From the NCBI GenBank assembly GCA_002733215.1, contig NVUY01000021.1:1175-47696 (forward strand): a stretch of DNA of 46,522 nucleotides. The letters are read 5' to 3'. The translations under genes were made by a program, and so were the position numbers. Shown here piece after piece: positions 1-7,624 of this stretch (position 1 is the stretch's first letter; each line of letters opens with the position of its first letter). This stretch comes from Sulfurovum sp. (GTDB lineage: Bacteria; Campylobacterota; Campylobacteria; Campylobacterales; Sulfurovaceae). Below the pieces are notes generated by a model. It was not told where the DNA came from. It made no database searches and worked only from the letters and a program-made list of their open reading frames with translations.

Positions 1-29
1 TACACTCATTTTATCTTTCCTTACTTTCT

Positions 30-1280
30 ATGCTTTTATTCTATCATTTTGAAATAAGAAAGTTATTTTTAGTGGTTCGATTTATGGGGTTCATTATAAA
101 ACTCATGCAGATAAGCGAAGATGAACTTATCATGAGAGGTCTTTTTTATGATGAATATAGATCTTATGAAAACAGTTATCAAGTCTATAAAAAACTTTTT
201 GATGATACAGGAGCAGAAGTCTATCTGTTCAGGGAAGCAACTGCAGCACTGCTTAGTCGAACACATATCGCAGAGAGTATTACACGTCTGAAAACATGGG
301 ATAAAAAACATCCTGATAAAATCGAGGTGAGACGACTGCTTATCCCACTTTATCTCACGATACGACAGGCAAACAATGCCAAAATAGAAGCAGAGTATCT
401 TCTTGAACAATCCACTGAACCTGTAGATCTGGATCTGGCTTCAAATTCCTTCCTCTATACAGGAGACTTTAAGCGAGCGCAGGAACTTTTGAGTAAAATC
501 TATGAAACGGTACCAAGAGAAGAAATATTGCTGCGTATGATTGAGATAATGGATGAGTTTACAAATGAACGTAAAAAAGCGATACAGTTGCTTGAAACTC
601 ACCGTCGTATAAATATTACGAGTCATGATGTCTATATTAAATTACTGATGCTATATCAAAAAGAGAGAGATATTGACGGTATTTTAGAGATTTATAAAGC
701 CCTTTATCTCTTAGATGACAATGCAGGATACCTCTCTAAGATCATAGATGCCTATGTCTATAAAAGAGATCTGGACGGTGCGATAACTTTTTTGGAAGCA
801 GATAAAGGCAACAATCTCTTACTCTATGAACTTTATAAGGCGAAAAAGTATTTTTCTAAAGCCTTAACACTTATAGATACGCTATATGATGAAGATAAAA
901 ATTCAAAGTGGATCGCTGAGAAGGGTGTACTTCTGTTTGAACAGGCAGAAGATAAAGATGATAAAAAAATGATCGGTGATGTGATCTCTTATTTTGAAAA
1001 AGCGATCAAGTTGGGTAATGATGACAGTATTTACCTGAATTATTATGGTTATACACTGATAGATAAAGAGGTAGATGTAAAAAAAGGTATGCAAGTTATA
1101 CAGGATGCCTTGATCCAGCAACCCGATAACACCTATTATCTTGATTCTCTGGCGTGGGGATATTATAAAAATCGTGACTGCAGTAAAGCGTATGAACTTA
1201 TGAAGCGCGTAGTGGATGAGGAAGGTCTTGAAGAACCTGAGATCATAGAACACTGGAATGCCATCAAACAGTGTAAATGA
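30..1280 (+). CDS. Tetratricopeptide-repeat protein, possibly 5'-truncated by the window edge
   Basis: A helical-repeat protein of about 416 residues. Pairs of amphipathic helices with the TPR spacing recur from about residue 40 to the end (for example the YLNYYGYTLIDKE and YYLDSLAWGYYKNRDC segments near the C terminus, the best-conserved TPR units). TPR proteins act as scaffolds; no enzymatic motif is visible and no partner can be named. The frame has no stop between position 3 and the first ATG at 30, so the true start, probably with a signal peptide, may lie left of the window. The ATG codons at 30, 84 and 105 all lack a convincing ribosome binding site. It precedes trpC in the same direction, but trpC seems to have its own promoter. 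Family call is firm; start and role are not. Confidence 0.75.
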   Translation: MLLFYHFEIRKLFLVVRFMGFIIKLMQISEDELIMRGLFYDEYRSYENSYQVYKKLFDDTGAEVYLFREATAALLSRTHIAESITRLKTWDKKHPDKIEVRRLLIPLYLTIRQANNAKIEAEYLLEQSTEPVDLDLASNSFLYTGDFKRAQELLSKIYETVPREEILLRMIEIMDEFTNERKKAIQLLETHRRINITSHDVYIKLLMLYQKERDIDGILEIYKALYLLDDNAGYLSKIIDAYVYKRDLDGAITFLEADKGNNLLLYELYKAKKYFSKALTLIDTLYDEDKNSKWIAEKGVLLFEQAEDKDDKKMIGDVISYFEKAIKLGNDDSIYLNYYGYTLIDKEVDVKKGMQVIQDALIQQPDNTYYLDSLAWGYYKNRDCSKAYELMKRVVDEEGLEEPEIIEHWNAIKQCK

Positions 1281-1307
1281 TATAGGGTTATGAGAGGTGC
1301 CCTTGGA

Positions 1308-1313
1308 TATAAT
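1308..1313 (+). promoter_or_regulatory. Likely -10 element of the trpC promoter
   Basis: A perfect TATAAT lies 37 bases before the trpC start, after the stop of the TPR gene, giving a leader of about 25 bases with a GGAAGAA ribosome binding site. No clear -35 box is seen, which is usual for Campylobacterota sigma-70 promoters. Inferred from sequence only. Confidence 0.45.
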
Positions 1314-1344
1314 ACAAAAAATTATTAACATGTGGAAGAACTAA

Positions 1345-2139
1345 ATGGCTCAAATATTAGATGAAATTATTAAAAAAACAAAATCAGACTTAGAAAAAAG
1401 AAAAGTAGATTTCCCTATGGAGTGGCTTGGACGCTCTCTTGCATTTAACCCTTTTGTACCTAAGGATGTTAAATCTGCCTTACGCTCAACAGAAGAAAAT
1501 CCTTACCGTATCATCGCTGAAGTCAAAAAAGCAAGCCCCAGTAAAGGTGTGATCCGTGAGAACTTTGATCCCATGGAGATAGCACAAGCCTATGAAAAGG
1601 GTGGCGCAGACTCTCTTTCCATTCTTACAGAACCGCATTTCTTTCAAGGTGATAAAGAGTATCTAGGTATGGTTCGTCGTTATGTCAATCTACCATTACT
1701 TAGAAAAGATTTCATAGTGGACAAATACCAGATACTTGAAGCCTTGGCTTTTGGTGCAGACTATATTTTACTGATCGCTATGGCACTGAGCCGTAAAGAG
1801 CTGAAAGAGTTACATGACTATGCACGACACCTTGGATTAGATATACTTGTTGAAGTGCATAATAAAACTGACTTGGTTAAAGCGATCTTTGCGGGTGCAG
1901 ATATCATCGGCATTAACCACCGTAATCTTGAAAGCTTTGAGATGGACATGCGTTTAAGTGAAAAGCTTATTCCTCTTATACCAAATGGTAAGATCATTGT
2001 GGCAGAGTCCGGGATCAATGATCATGAGACAGTGCTTGAGCTTTCCAAGGTGGGAGCTGATGCTTTCCTTGTGGGCGAGCACTTTATGAGACAGGATGAT
2101 ATTACTGCGGCTGTAAAAGCCGTTAAATATGGGGTTTAA
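1345..2139 (+). CDS. trpC: Indole-3-glycerol phosphate synthase
   Basis: Converts carboxyphenylamino-deoxyribulose phosphate to indole-3-glycerol phosphate in tryptophan synthesis (cytoplasmic TIM barrel). The 264 residues match the monofunctional family length. Visible hallmarks in order: [13 protein letters not shown] (catalytic lysine and phosphate contacts, about residues 56-68), the [10 protein letters not shown] strand, [22 protein letters not shown], the VAESGI strand and the [12 protein letters not shown] phosphate loop near the end. The ATG is preceded by GGAAGAA at good spacing. It is not next to other trp genes here, so the pathway genes are dispersed, as is common in this phylum. 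Confidence 0.97.
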   Translation: MAQILDEIIKKTKSDLEKRKVDFPMEWLGRSLAFNPFVPKDVKSALRSTEENPYRIIAEVKKASPSKGVIRENFDPMEIAQAYEKGGADSLSILTEPHFFQGDKEYLGMVRRYVNLPLLRKDFIVDKYQILEALAFGADYILLIAMALSRKELKELHDYARHLGLDILVEVHNKTDLVKAIFAGADIIGINHRNLESFEMDMRLSEKLIPLIPNGKIIVAESGINDHETVLELSKVGADAFLVGEHFMRQDDITAAVKAVKYGV

Positions 2140-2164
2140 TTCCTTACTCTTCTATCTACATCTC

Positions 2165-2224
2165 CCGTAGGGTCGGTTTACCGACCACAATATATGCATG
2201 GTGGTCGATAAATCGACCCTACGG
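2165..2224. repeat. GTAGGGT-family palindrome, nested inverted repeat
   Basis: Two 24-base arms (2165-2188 and 2201-2224) are inverted copies differing at two positions. Each arm is itself a palindrome (GGTCGG-TTTA-CCGACC and GGTCGAT-AA-ATCGACC), so the element can fold as one long stem or two small hairpins. It lies between the convergent trpC and yqeY genes and could act as a bidirectional terminator, although it lacks a U-tract. It shares the terminal GTAGGG...CCCTAC with elements at 4444, 9571 (left end only), 30390 and 34711. Confidence 0.8.
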
Positions 2225-2231
2225 TAATAAT

Positions 2232-2675
2232 TTATCCTAGCAGTTTTTTCACCATAACATTTATTCTTCCACCATCTGCTCGGCTTCCTATGGCTGTTTT
2301 TGCAGCACCCATGACTTTACCCATGTCTTTCATGCTCTCTGCACCTACTGAAGCAATGACTTCTTTGAGTACAGCTTCCAGTTCTGTATCATCCATAGGT
2401 TCAGGCAGGTAGGGTTTAATGATGGCTATCTCTGCATCTTCTTTTTCTACGAGGTCATCACGTCCTGCGTCAGCAAATTGTATTTTGGCATCTTCTCTTT
2501 GTTTAAGATATTTCATTAAAATAGCTTCAAGATCGGCATCTGTTACCTCTCTGCGTTCATCTACTTCTATCTGTTTTACTGCTGCCTGTATGTTTCTAAG
2601 TGTGTCTCTTTTTCGTGTTTCTTTTGCGCGCATTGCATCTTTTATGTCACTTTTGATTTGTGCATTTAAACTCAT
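2232..2675 (-). CDS. yqeY: GatB/YqeY domain protein
   Basis: Small helical protein of the YqeY family, related to the tail domain of the GatB amidotransferase subunit and thought to interact with tRNA; its exact role is unknown. The 147 residues start MSLNAQIKSDIKDAM and show typical features: RKRDTLRNIQAAVKQIEVDERRE near the N terminus, PYLPEPMDDTEL in the middle, and a C-terminal SRADGGRINVMVKKLLG signature. The frame stays open upstream to 2777, but ATG at 2675 has AAGGAAA in front and matches the family start. The upstream part of the open frame is the repeat at 2711-2775. Confidence 0.93.
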   Translation of the reverse strand: MSLNAQIKSDIKDAMRAKETRKRDTLRNIQAAVKQIEVDERREVTDADLEAILMKYLKQREDAKIQFADAGRDDLVEKEDAEIAIIKPYLPEPMDDTELEAVLKEVIASVGAESMKDMGKVMGAAKTAIGSRADGGRINVMVKKLLG

Positions 2676-2710
2676 TGGTTTCCTTAATGTTAAAATACGA
2701 CTAGCCGAAT

Positions 2711-2775
2711 GAACCAACTGTTGAAGTTGACACAGCGTCAGCGTAGTTTTCCGGGCTTTGCCTAAAAAGCGTCCC
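2711..2775 (-). repeat. GGACG-hairpin family repeat, copy 1
   Basis: One of three related elements (others 17992-18057 and 30825-30890). Read on the minus strand it runs GGACGC, a hairpin whose stem is TTTTTAGGC-AAA-GCCCGGAAAA, then CTACGCTGACGCTGTG, then CAACT-TCAAC-AGTTG and GGTTC. Compared with the other copies the flanking blocks are conserved while the stems change with base pairing kept. This copy lies in the leader region of yqeY, on its sense strand. Confidence 0.75.
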
Positions 2776-2790
2776 ATTGGATAATTATAC

Positions 2791-2796
2791 TATAAT
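2791..2796 (+). promoter_or_regulatory. TATAAT element 6 bases upstream of an ATG (possible leaderless start)
   Basis: A perfect TATAAT ends only six bases before the ATG at 2803, so transcription would begin at or next to the start codon. No ribosome binding site is visible for that gene. This fits a leaderless mRNA, but the gene could also use another promoter. Confidence 0.4.
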
Positions 2797-2802
2797 CCTT
2801 TT

Positions 2803-3069
2803 ATGATTATAACTATAGAAGATAAACAATTTGATACAAAAAGTATCACGCAACTTTATCCCGCGGCAGTCGTAAAAACCGGATATGAAGACGAAACTAC
2901 GCAAGTAAGTCTGGAATGGATCGAAGTAGAAGCCAAAGGGAAAGTGGAATTAGTGGGTTACGGACTTTTCGTACACCTTGGTGAAGATGAAAAACATACG
3001 TTTATGTTTGATACAAAAGAAGAGATGGATGCAGCTGCAGGGCGTATAGCCGCGCAACTGCAAAAATAG
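2803..3069 (+). CDS. Small conserved-looking protein of unknown function (88 aa)
   Basis: An acidic 88-residue soluble protein with alternating strand and turn pattern (MIITIEDKQF..., QVSLEWIEVEAKGKVELVGYG, HTFMFDTKEEMDAAAGRIAAQLQ). No signal peptide, membrane segment or cysteine is present. I do not recognise a family. Coding potential is supported by the clean frame between divergent yqeY and convergent msrB: its stop codon and the msrB stop codon are directly adjacent. Its start has a TATAAT six bases upstream and no ribosome binding site, suggesting a leaderless transcript. Confidence 0.65.
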   Translation: MIITIEDKQFDTKSITQLYPAAVVKTGYEDETTQVSLEWIEVEAKGKVELVGYGLFVHLGEDEKHTFMFDTKEEMDAAAGRIAAQLQK

Positions 3070-3465
3070 CTATTTCTCTGTAAAATTTAGTGAAGCAGAG
3101 TTGATGCAGTAACGCTGGTAAGTAGGTGCCGGCCCGTCTGGAAATACATGTCCCAAGTGGGAACCACAGGTGGCACAGCGCACTTCTACACGTCTCACGC
3201 CCAATGTGTTATCTACTATCTCTTCAATACAATCGTTTGAGATAGGCTGAAAATAACTTGGCCAGCCTGTGCCTGAGTCAAATTTTGCTTCTGAGGTAAA
3301 GAGTGGGGTATTACAACATTTACAAGTGTAGGTACCTTCTGCTTTTGAATCATGAAATTCATTTTGGAAAGGTGCTTCTGTGCCGTGGTTTAAACAGACA
3401 CTATACTCAACTGGAGTCAATTCCTGTTGGAGTTTATCTTTATCTAATTTTATTTTATAAGCCAT
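3070..3465 (-). CDS. msrB: Peptide-methionine (R)-S-oxide reductase
   Basis: Reduces methionine-R-sulfoxide in proteins using thioredoxin, repairing oxidative damage in the cytoplasm. The 131-residue protein carries the whole MsrB domain: zinc ligands C48/C51 and C97/C100 (CKCC and CATC), the GTGWPSYF substrate loop at about 65-72, HLGHVFPDGP, and the catalytic C120 in RYCINSASL. The longer frame beginning at 3495 is rejected because ATG at 3465 has AAAGGA eight bases upstream and gives the usual N terminus. There is no signal peptide. It is a single-gene unit between convergent and divergent neighbours. Confidence 0.96.
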   Translation of the reverse strand: MAYKIKLDKDKLQQELTPVEYSVCLNHGTEAPFQNEFHDSKAEGTYTCKCCNTPLFTSEAKFDSGTGWPSYFQPISNDCIEEIVDNTLGVRRVEVRCATCGSHLGHVFPDGPAPTYQRYCINSASLNFTEK

Positions 3466-3571
3466 AATAATCCTTTGGCGATTTTCTATTATCATAGCAG
3501 ATTTTCTTTGGGTTTAAGTTAGATTATCTTATTATGCGTTTATAGAATTTATATGTATATTTGGAGAAACT

Positions 3572-4216
3572 ATGTCAACATTTCAACTCTTACTGCTTAT
3601 TATCGCCGGAGGGGTGTTTTACCTCTTCTTTAAACAACTTTTTTCCGGGAACCATCCTAAAAGAGGTGTGGACTTTGAAGCAAAGGTCGCTGATGATCAG
3701 ATAGGCGGCATCAACCGTCCTGATAAAACATTTTCTAAACCTACTGTAGGGCCTACACGTATGGAACAGTTGCTTCACATGGCAGATGAAGCTGTACAAA
3801 AAGAAGATTATGATGAAGCAAAAAAAGCACTGCAAAGTGCACTTATCGTAGAGAAGAACAGTATAGAAGTACTTCAACGAAGTGGTTATGTCGCTATGCA
3901 CAATCATGAATATGATGAAGCCAAAGAGTATTATGAAAAGATCATCACATTGGATCCCGATGATGATATGGCACATGTTTCCCTTGCGAATGCCTTGCAT
4001 AAACTTGATGATGAGGCAGGTGCCCAGAAACATCATGAAGAAGCAATTAAGCTTGATCCTGAATATGCAGCACACCATTTTAACTATGCAAATACTCTGT
4101 ATGATCTGGGACGTAAGGATGAGGCTCTTGTGGGTTATAAAAAAGCGTATGAATTAGATAATACACTGGATGAAGCGAAACAAATGATAGAAAAACTTGG
4201 GAGTCATAATGGGTAA
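3572..4216 (+). CDS. Membrane-anchored TPR protein
   Basis: A 214-residue protein with one N-terminal membrane segment (about residues 4-21, LLLLIIAGGVFYLFF) followed by a short linker and four or so TPR units from about residue 65 (EDYDEAKKALQSALIVE, HEYDEAKEYYEKIITLDPDD, DEAGAQKHHEEAIKLDPEY, GRKDEALVGYKKAYELD). The topology suggests an inner-membrane anchor with a repeat domain used for protein contacts; the partner is unknown. It overlaps the next gene by eight bases, so the two are probably translationally coupled. Confidence 0.85.
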   Translation: MSTFQLLLLIIAGGVFYLFFKQLFSGNHPKRGVDFEAKVADDQIGGINRPDKTFSKPTVGPTRMEQLLHMADEAVQKEDYDEAKKALQSALIVEKNSIEVLQRSGYVAMHNHEYDEAKEYYEKIITLDPDDDMAHVSLANALHKLDDEAGAQKHHEEAIKLDPEYAAHHFNYANTLYDLGRKDEALVGYKKAYELDNTLDEAKQMIEKLGSHNG

Positions 4217-4433
4217 TGGATGTTTTGTAACGGAGGAAGCAACATCAAAGATACTTTTAAGAGTGACTAATGTATGTGCCGAATGTTATGATGATATTCA
4301 TGTGGGTGATACGATTCACTATGATATGCAGAATTATCGTTATTTATGTACGGATTGTCAGGAGAGACTTTTCACTCAGATGAATGAGAATTGTGAGGTT
4401 GTTGAGGAAGAAAGTACCGGGCTTTTTTGTTAA
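4209..4433 (+). CDS. Small zinc-ribbon-like protein
   Basis: A 74-residue protein with two CxxC pairs (CAEC near residue 24 and CTDC near residue 47) separated by 19 residues, the spacing of a zinc ribbon or treble-clef knuckle. The tail is acidic (NENCEVVEEE). I chose ATG at 4209 over 4197 because GGGAG lies six bases upstream and the overlap with the preceding TPR gene is then eight bases. Function is unknown; the coupling to the TPR gene suggests they work together. A zinc-binding role is inferred from the cysteines alone. Confidence 0.7.
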   Translation: MGNGCFVTEEATSKILLRVTNVCAECYDDIHVGDTIHYDMQNYRYLCTDCQERLFTQMNENCEVVEEESTGLFC

Positions 4434-4443
4434 TGTTGTGTTT

Positions 4444-4473
4444 CGCGTAGGGTGGGAAATCCCACCCTACGCG
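4444..4473. repeat. GTAGGGT-family palindrome, perfect 13-bp arms
   Basis: CGCGTAGGGTGGG, a four-base AAAT loop, and its exact inverse. It sits between convergent genes and overlaps the end of pdxA: the last codons GAC GCG TAG are read out of its right arm, so the element supplies the pdxA stop. It may also act as a bidirectional terminator, without a U-tract. Confidence 0.85.
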
Positions 4474-5411
4474 TCAGCAATATATTTTATTGCATTTATG
4501 TAGCTTAGATTATTTAATTTTGTATTTTTATAGGCTATATCGAAGGCTGTGCCATGATCTACAGAGGTTCTAAGTATGGGGAGGTTCAGTGATACGTTTA
4601 TGCCTTCGTCAAAGTAGAGGGCTTTGAGAGGTGTCAGACCCTGATCGTGATACATGGCTATGTAATGGCTGTAGGTTGCTCTTACTCTTGGTGTAAATGC
4701 AACATCTGGCACCAAGGGTGTAGTGAAGAGTGAGGAGTGAGGAGTGATGAGTGAAGGGGTTTCCTTTTTTATGATTTGTGTTGCATTATCAATAGCTTTT
4801 TGTATAATACTCTCTTCGTGACCTAATACACCATCGTCCCCAGCATGAGGGTTTAGTCCCAGTACTCCTACTGTAGAGTTTGGTTTGGCTGTTTTGTAAA
4901 AGTCCACTAGAAACCGTGTCAGATCTTTTTCATTGATGCTGGAAGCTACCTCTTTGAGTGGTATATGCTCGGTAAAAAGTGCTACATACATTTTAGAACA
5001 TCCCAACATCATAATGGCTTCAGCCTTAAAAAAATCACGAAGGGCATCTGTATGCCCTTTATAATTTATGCCTGCAAGTTCCCAGGCTTTTTTATGAATA
5101 GGCAGGGTACAGACAGCATCTACTCTTTTTTCTTTTGCAAGGCCAACAGCTTTTACAAAAGAGGCATAAGCATAGATACCACTCTCTTTAGTGACTTCAG
5201 ATGCTTGTATTTCAAAGTTTTCTGCTATCTCTTCAATGGTTTGGAAGCGGAGGGGAATACTTAAATTTAATTTCTTTGCTGCCTGTTCCAGCATACTTCT
5301 ATCTATACAGTAAAGAGGTTCTACTTCTTTGGAAATACTCTCATGGTTTTCAAGGGCAAGTTGAATGCCTATGCCATTAAGATCACCGACAGATATGGCC
5401 ACTTTTTTCAT
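4467..5411 (-). CDS. pdxA: 4-hydroxythreonine-4-phosphate dehydrogenase
   Basis: Oxidises 4-phosphohydroxy-threonine in the DXP-dependent pyridoxal phosphate pathway; PdxJ, encoded just upstream, condenses the product with deoxyxylulose phosphate. The 314-residue protein shows MKKVAISVGDLNGIGIQL, the metal-ligand regions KGHTDAL (H120), LNPHAGDDG and AMYHDQG, and the active-site LRTSVDHGTAFDIAY block. It ends with IADA, encoded partly by the palindrome at 4444-4473. Residues 219-231 (PSLITPHSSLFTT) are encoded by five tandem heptamers and look like an insertion before the VPDVAF strand. It follows pdxJ by 36 bases in one operon. Confidence 0.95.
   Translation of the reverse strand: MKKVAISVGDLNGIGIQLALENHESISKEVEPLYCIDRSMLEQAAKKLNLSIPLRFQTIEEIAENFEIQASEVTKESGIYAYASFVKAVGLAKEKRVDAVCTLPIHKKAWELAGINYKGHTDALRDFFKAEAIMMLGCSKMYVALFTEHIPLKEVASSINEKDLTRFLVDFYKTAKPNSTVGVLGLNPHAGDDGVLGHEESIIQKAIDNATQIIKKETPSLITPHSSLFTTPLVPDVAFTPRVRATYSHYIAMYHDQGLTPLKALYFDEGINVSLNLPILRTSVDHGTAFDIAYKNTKLNNLSYINAIKYIADA
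4722..4756. repeat. Five tandem heptamers (AGTGANG) inside pdxA
   Basis: On the plus strand AGTGAAG, AGTGAGG, AGTGAGG, AGTGATG, AGTGAAG follow without gaps. They are read in the pdxA frame as SLITPHSSLFT. A seven-base unit is not a multiple of three, so gain or loss of one unit would break the pdxA frame. Confidence 0.85.
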
Positions 5412-5447
5412 ATATATTTTCCTTGTAGTTTGGTTATGCCGAACAGC

Positions 5448-6230
5448 TTATCTCATCAACAGGTCTTTCATATCAATTATAGCCTGTTCAAGACCAGTAT
5501 AAACAGAACGGGCAATGATGCTTTGACCGATATTGAGTTCTTCTATGCTTTCTATCTTGACGATCTCTTTAACATTTTGCATATTCAAACCGTGCCCCGC
5601 TGCAACACGTAAGTTGAGTTTTTTTGCTTCAGAGGCAAGTTGATGCAGGTTTGAGAGTTCATCATTCAACATTTTTTTGAGACTCTTACGAGAGAGTTCA
5701 AGTTCTTGTATGCTGTGGTGTGTTTTTGAGAGATTTGTGTAGAGCATGGCATAGATGTTGGCATATTTACCCGTATGAAACTCGATCCATTCTACACCTA
5801 AATCTAAAGAAGCATTAACAGTTTCAAGCGTAGGGTCTATGAACAATGAAACTTCTATCTCTTCATTTTGCAGTCTTTGAATAGCCTCTTTGAGTTTAGC
5901 TTGTTCTCCTGTGACTGCCAGACCACCTTCCGTGGTAACCTCTTCTCTTTTTTCAGGAACAAGGGTGACACGATGCGGTCTAAGATCACAGGCGATGTCT
6001 ATCATCTCAGCTGAGATGGCACATTCAAGGTTAACGGGAAGTGAAGAGAGTTCTATAATATGTTTAGCATCCATGTCCTGCATATGACGTCTGTCTTCAC
6101 GGAGGTGTATTGTGATCTGGTCTGCACCTGCACGCTTACAAATACCAAGTGCATCCAAAGGGTCAGGGTCTGCTACTTTTCGTGCTTCTCTTAGTACTGC
6201 AATATGATCAATATTTACGCCTAGCAACAT
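5448..6230 (-). CDS. pdxJ: Pyridoxine 5'-phosphate synthase
   Basis: Condenses 1-deoxyxylulose-5-phosphate with 3-amino-2-oxopropyl phosphate to form pyridoxine phosphate. The 260-residue TIM barrel begins MLLGVNIDHIAVLREARK and contains GADQITIHLREDRRH (catalytic histidines and phosphate contacts), the VTLVPEKREEVTTEGG loop (about residues 90-105), IEFHTGKYA, and the late RVAAGHGLN and ELNIGQSIIARSV strands that bind phosphate. The length is slightly above the E. coli enzyme, as is usual in this phylum. It is first in the pdxJ-pdxA operon. Confidence 0.97.
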   Translation of the reverse strand: MLLGVNIDHIAVLREARKVADPDPLDALGICKRAGADQITIHLREDRRHMQDMDAKHIIELSSLPVNLECAISAEMIDIACDLRPHRVTLVPEKREEVTTEGGLAVTGEQAKLKEAIQRLQNEEIEVSLFIDPTLETVNASLDLGVEWIEFHTGKYANIYAMLYTNLSKTHHSIQELELSRKSLKKMLNDELSNLHQLASEAKKLNLRVAAGHGLNMQNVKEIVKIESIEELNIGQSIIARSVYTGLEQAIIDMKDLLMR

Positions 6231-6535
6231 GATATTTCCCTCTATCTATTTATAAAAATAATTATATCGCTACTTTTCAAAATATGGCTTAAGGCAGTCA
6301 TATCTTAGAAGAGTATTTAAAATTATATTATAAAAAATTATTATGTATAAAAAGAATTAATAAGTATACATTAATCTTTTTTCTTATAGTATAATGAATA
6401 GGTATTCATTTTATTGGAAGGGAACATTCTTCTGAGTATATATATTAATCATAATTGCGTTCACAATAACACCTTGCCCATGAACGGGTAAGTATATTCA
6501 GTTATAAATAAAATTTTAAAATCAAAGGTAAAACT
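6231..6535. other. AT-rich intergenic region with a candidate promoter
   Basis: About 300 bases without a gene, between divergent pdxJ and the PAS protein gene. A TATAAT at 6390-6395 (plus strand) could drive the PAS gene, leaving a leader of about 140 bases. A weak inverted repeat CCC-ATGAAC-GGG lies at 6479-6490. The pair of ATTAAT segments at 6356-6376 does not match the nitrogen palindrome spacing described elsewhere. No ORF or RNA gene is recognised. Confidence 0.4.
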
Positions 6536-7102
6536 ATGTTAACTAAAGAATTGGACACAGATATAAATGCAAGTTATTCTACAAGTACAAATGAAAAGGG
6601 TATTATTGTTTCTGTAAGTAAAGATTTTGAAACTATCTCTGGATATACTGCTGCTGAATTGAAAGGTCAAAATCACAACATATTACGTCATCCCGATATG
6701 CCAAAAATAATATTTAAAAAAATGTGGCATGCTTTGGAGAATGGTGATGAATTTATAGGTTTTATCTTTAATCATGCAAAAGATGGTGGATATTATTGGT
6801 TAGCAAATAAAACCTACCTTTTTTCTAGAGATAAAAAGAAGGGAACATGCAAGTACTTCTCGTATAAGACTACAATGTCCTCAAGAGCACGTTTTCACAT
6901 GGCAAATCTCTATAGCATTTTACTAGAAGAAGAAAAGAAAGGTGGGATAGAAGCATCAGAAGCACATCTTGATGAATATCTAAAATTCAGAGGTGTTAGT
7001 TTTGATGAATATATGAAAACATTCTTAGATGGTGGCGGCCTTTTTAAGACAGGTTTCTTTATGGCAAGAAAACTCTTTGGTGGTGGAGCAAAAGACGAGT
7101 AA
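6536..7102 (+). CDS. PAS-domain sensor protein (Aer-like N-terminal type)
   Basis: A 188-residue soluble protein. Residues about 20-125 form a PAS domain of the aerotaxis type: GIIVSVSKDFETISGYTAAEL, the HNILRHPDMPKIIFKKMWHAL helix typical of Aer and energy-taxis proteins, and the GGYYWLANKTYLF strand. In Aer-type proteins this domain binds FAD and senses redox state. Here no HAMP, methyl-accepting or kinase domain follows; the C-terminal 60 residues are a short helical tail ending in a Gly/Phe-rich stretch. It may dock on a separate signalling protein. Cofactor binding and partner are inferred. The start has AAAGGT eight bases upstream. Confidence 0.8.
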   Translation: MLTKELDTDINASYSTSTNEKGIIVSVSKDFETISGYTAAELKGQNHNILRHPDMPKIIFKKMWHALENGDEFIGFIFNHAKDGGYYWLANKTYLFSRDKKKGTCKYFSYKTTMSSRARFHMANLYSILLEEEKKGGIEASEAHLDEYLKFRGVSFDEYMKTFLDGGGLFKTGFFMARKLFGGGAKDE

Positions 7103-7154
7103 TTCCCTTTAGAGGCGCTCCCTTTAATATAACACTTAAAGGTTCAGAATCTTC

Positions 7155-7508
7155 CTAGGATTCTACTTCATCTTCCGGTTTTTTTCGTTTTCTATACGTT
7201 CTTTTTACAGGTTTTTGTTCAGAGATCAGTGTTTTTGTTTTTTTCAGAGAAAAATTATAGAACCAGATGATTCCGAGTATCAGTAAGGCACCTATCATAA
7301 AGTGGTAGATCACAATACCTGCAACCATACCATAGACGAAGGTTAAGAGGTGCTGCTTCTCTATTTTTTCTTCAATGGTCATACTTGATTCATCTTTTTT
7401 AAAGATGGCAATGGCATTGGAAATAAAGCTTCCCGCACTCGCAAAGATGCTGGAACTTTTTTGTTTGATGTTTTGTAGTGAGAAATTATTTTTGTCTGTC
7501 TGGTTCAT
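7155..7508 (-). CDS. Small membrane protein of unknown function (117 aa)
   Basis: A 117-residue protein with one long or two short hydrophobic segments at about residues 53-86 (LTFVYGMVAGIVIYHFMIGALLILGIIWFYNF), a polar serine-rich N terminus and a strongly basic tail (KRTYRKRKKPEDE). No known family is recognised. It faces convergent to the PAS gene and lies divergent from argG. It is probably an inner-membrane protein with both ends in the cytoplasm, by the positive-inside rule. Confidence 0.6.
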   Translation of the reverse strand: MNQTDKNNFSLQNIKQKSSSIFASAGSFISNAIAIFKKDESSMTIEEKIEKQHLLTFVYGMVAGIVIYHFMIGALLILGIIWFYNFSLKKTKTLISEQKPVKRTYRKRKKPEDEVES

Positions 7509-7624
7509 AAGCTACTCTTTCTTAAAATACTTGACTTATTATAGCATATTGATATCCTGGAAACCAAATCATAACCAAATTTATGGTAAAATCGCGTCAT
7601 TATATAGAACAAAAGGCTTAATAA

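Noticed and set aside
2232..2777. Longer 181-residue form of YqeY
   Set aside because: The additional N-terminal residues are the translation of the GGACG repeat; ATG 2675 has a good ribosome binding site and fits the family.
6353..6377. Another copy of the nitrogen palindrome before the PAS gene
   Set aside because: The ATTAAT segments are separated by eight bases instead of the three-base centre, and TGATTAA is not intact.
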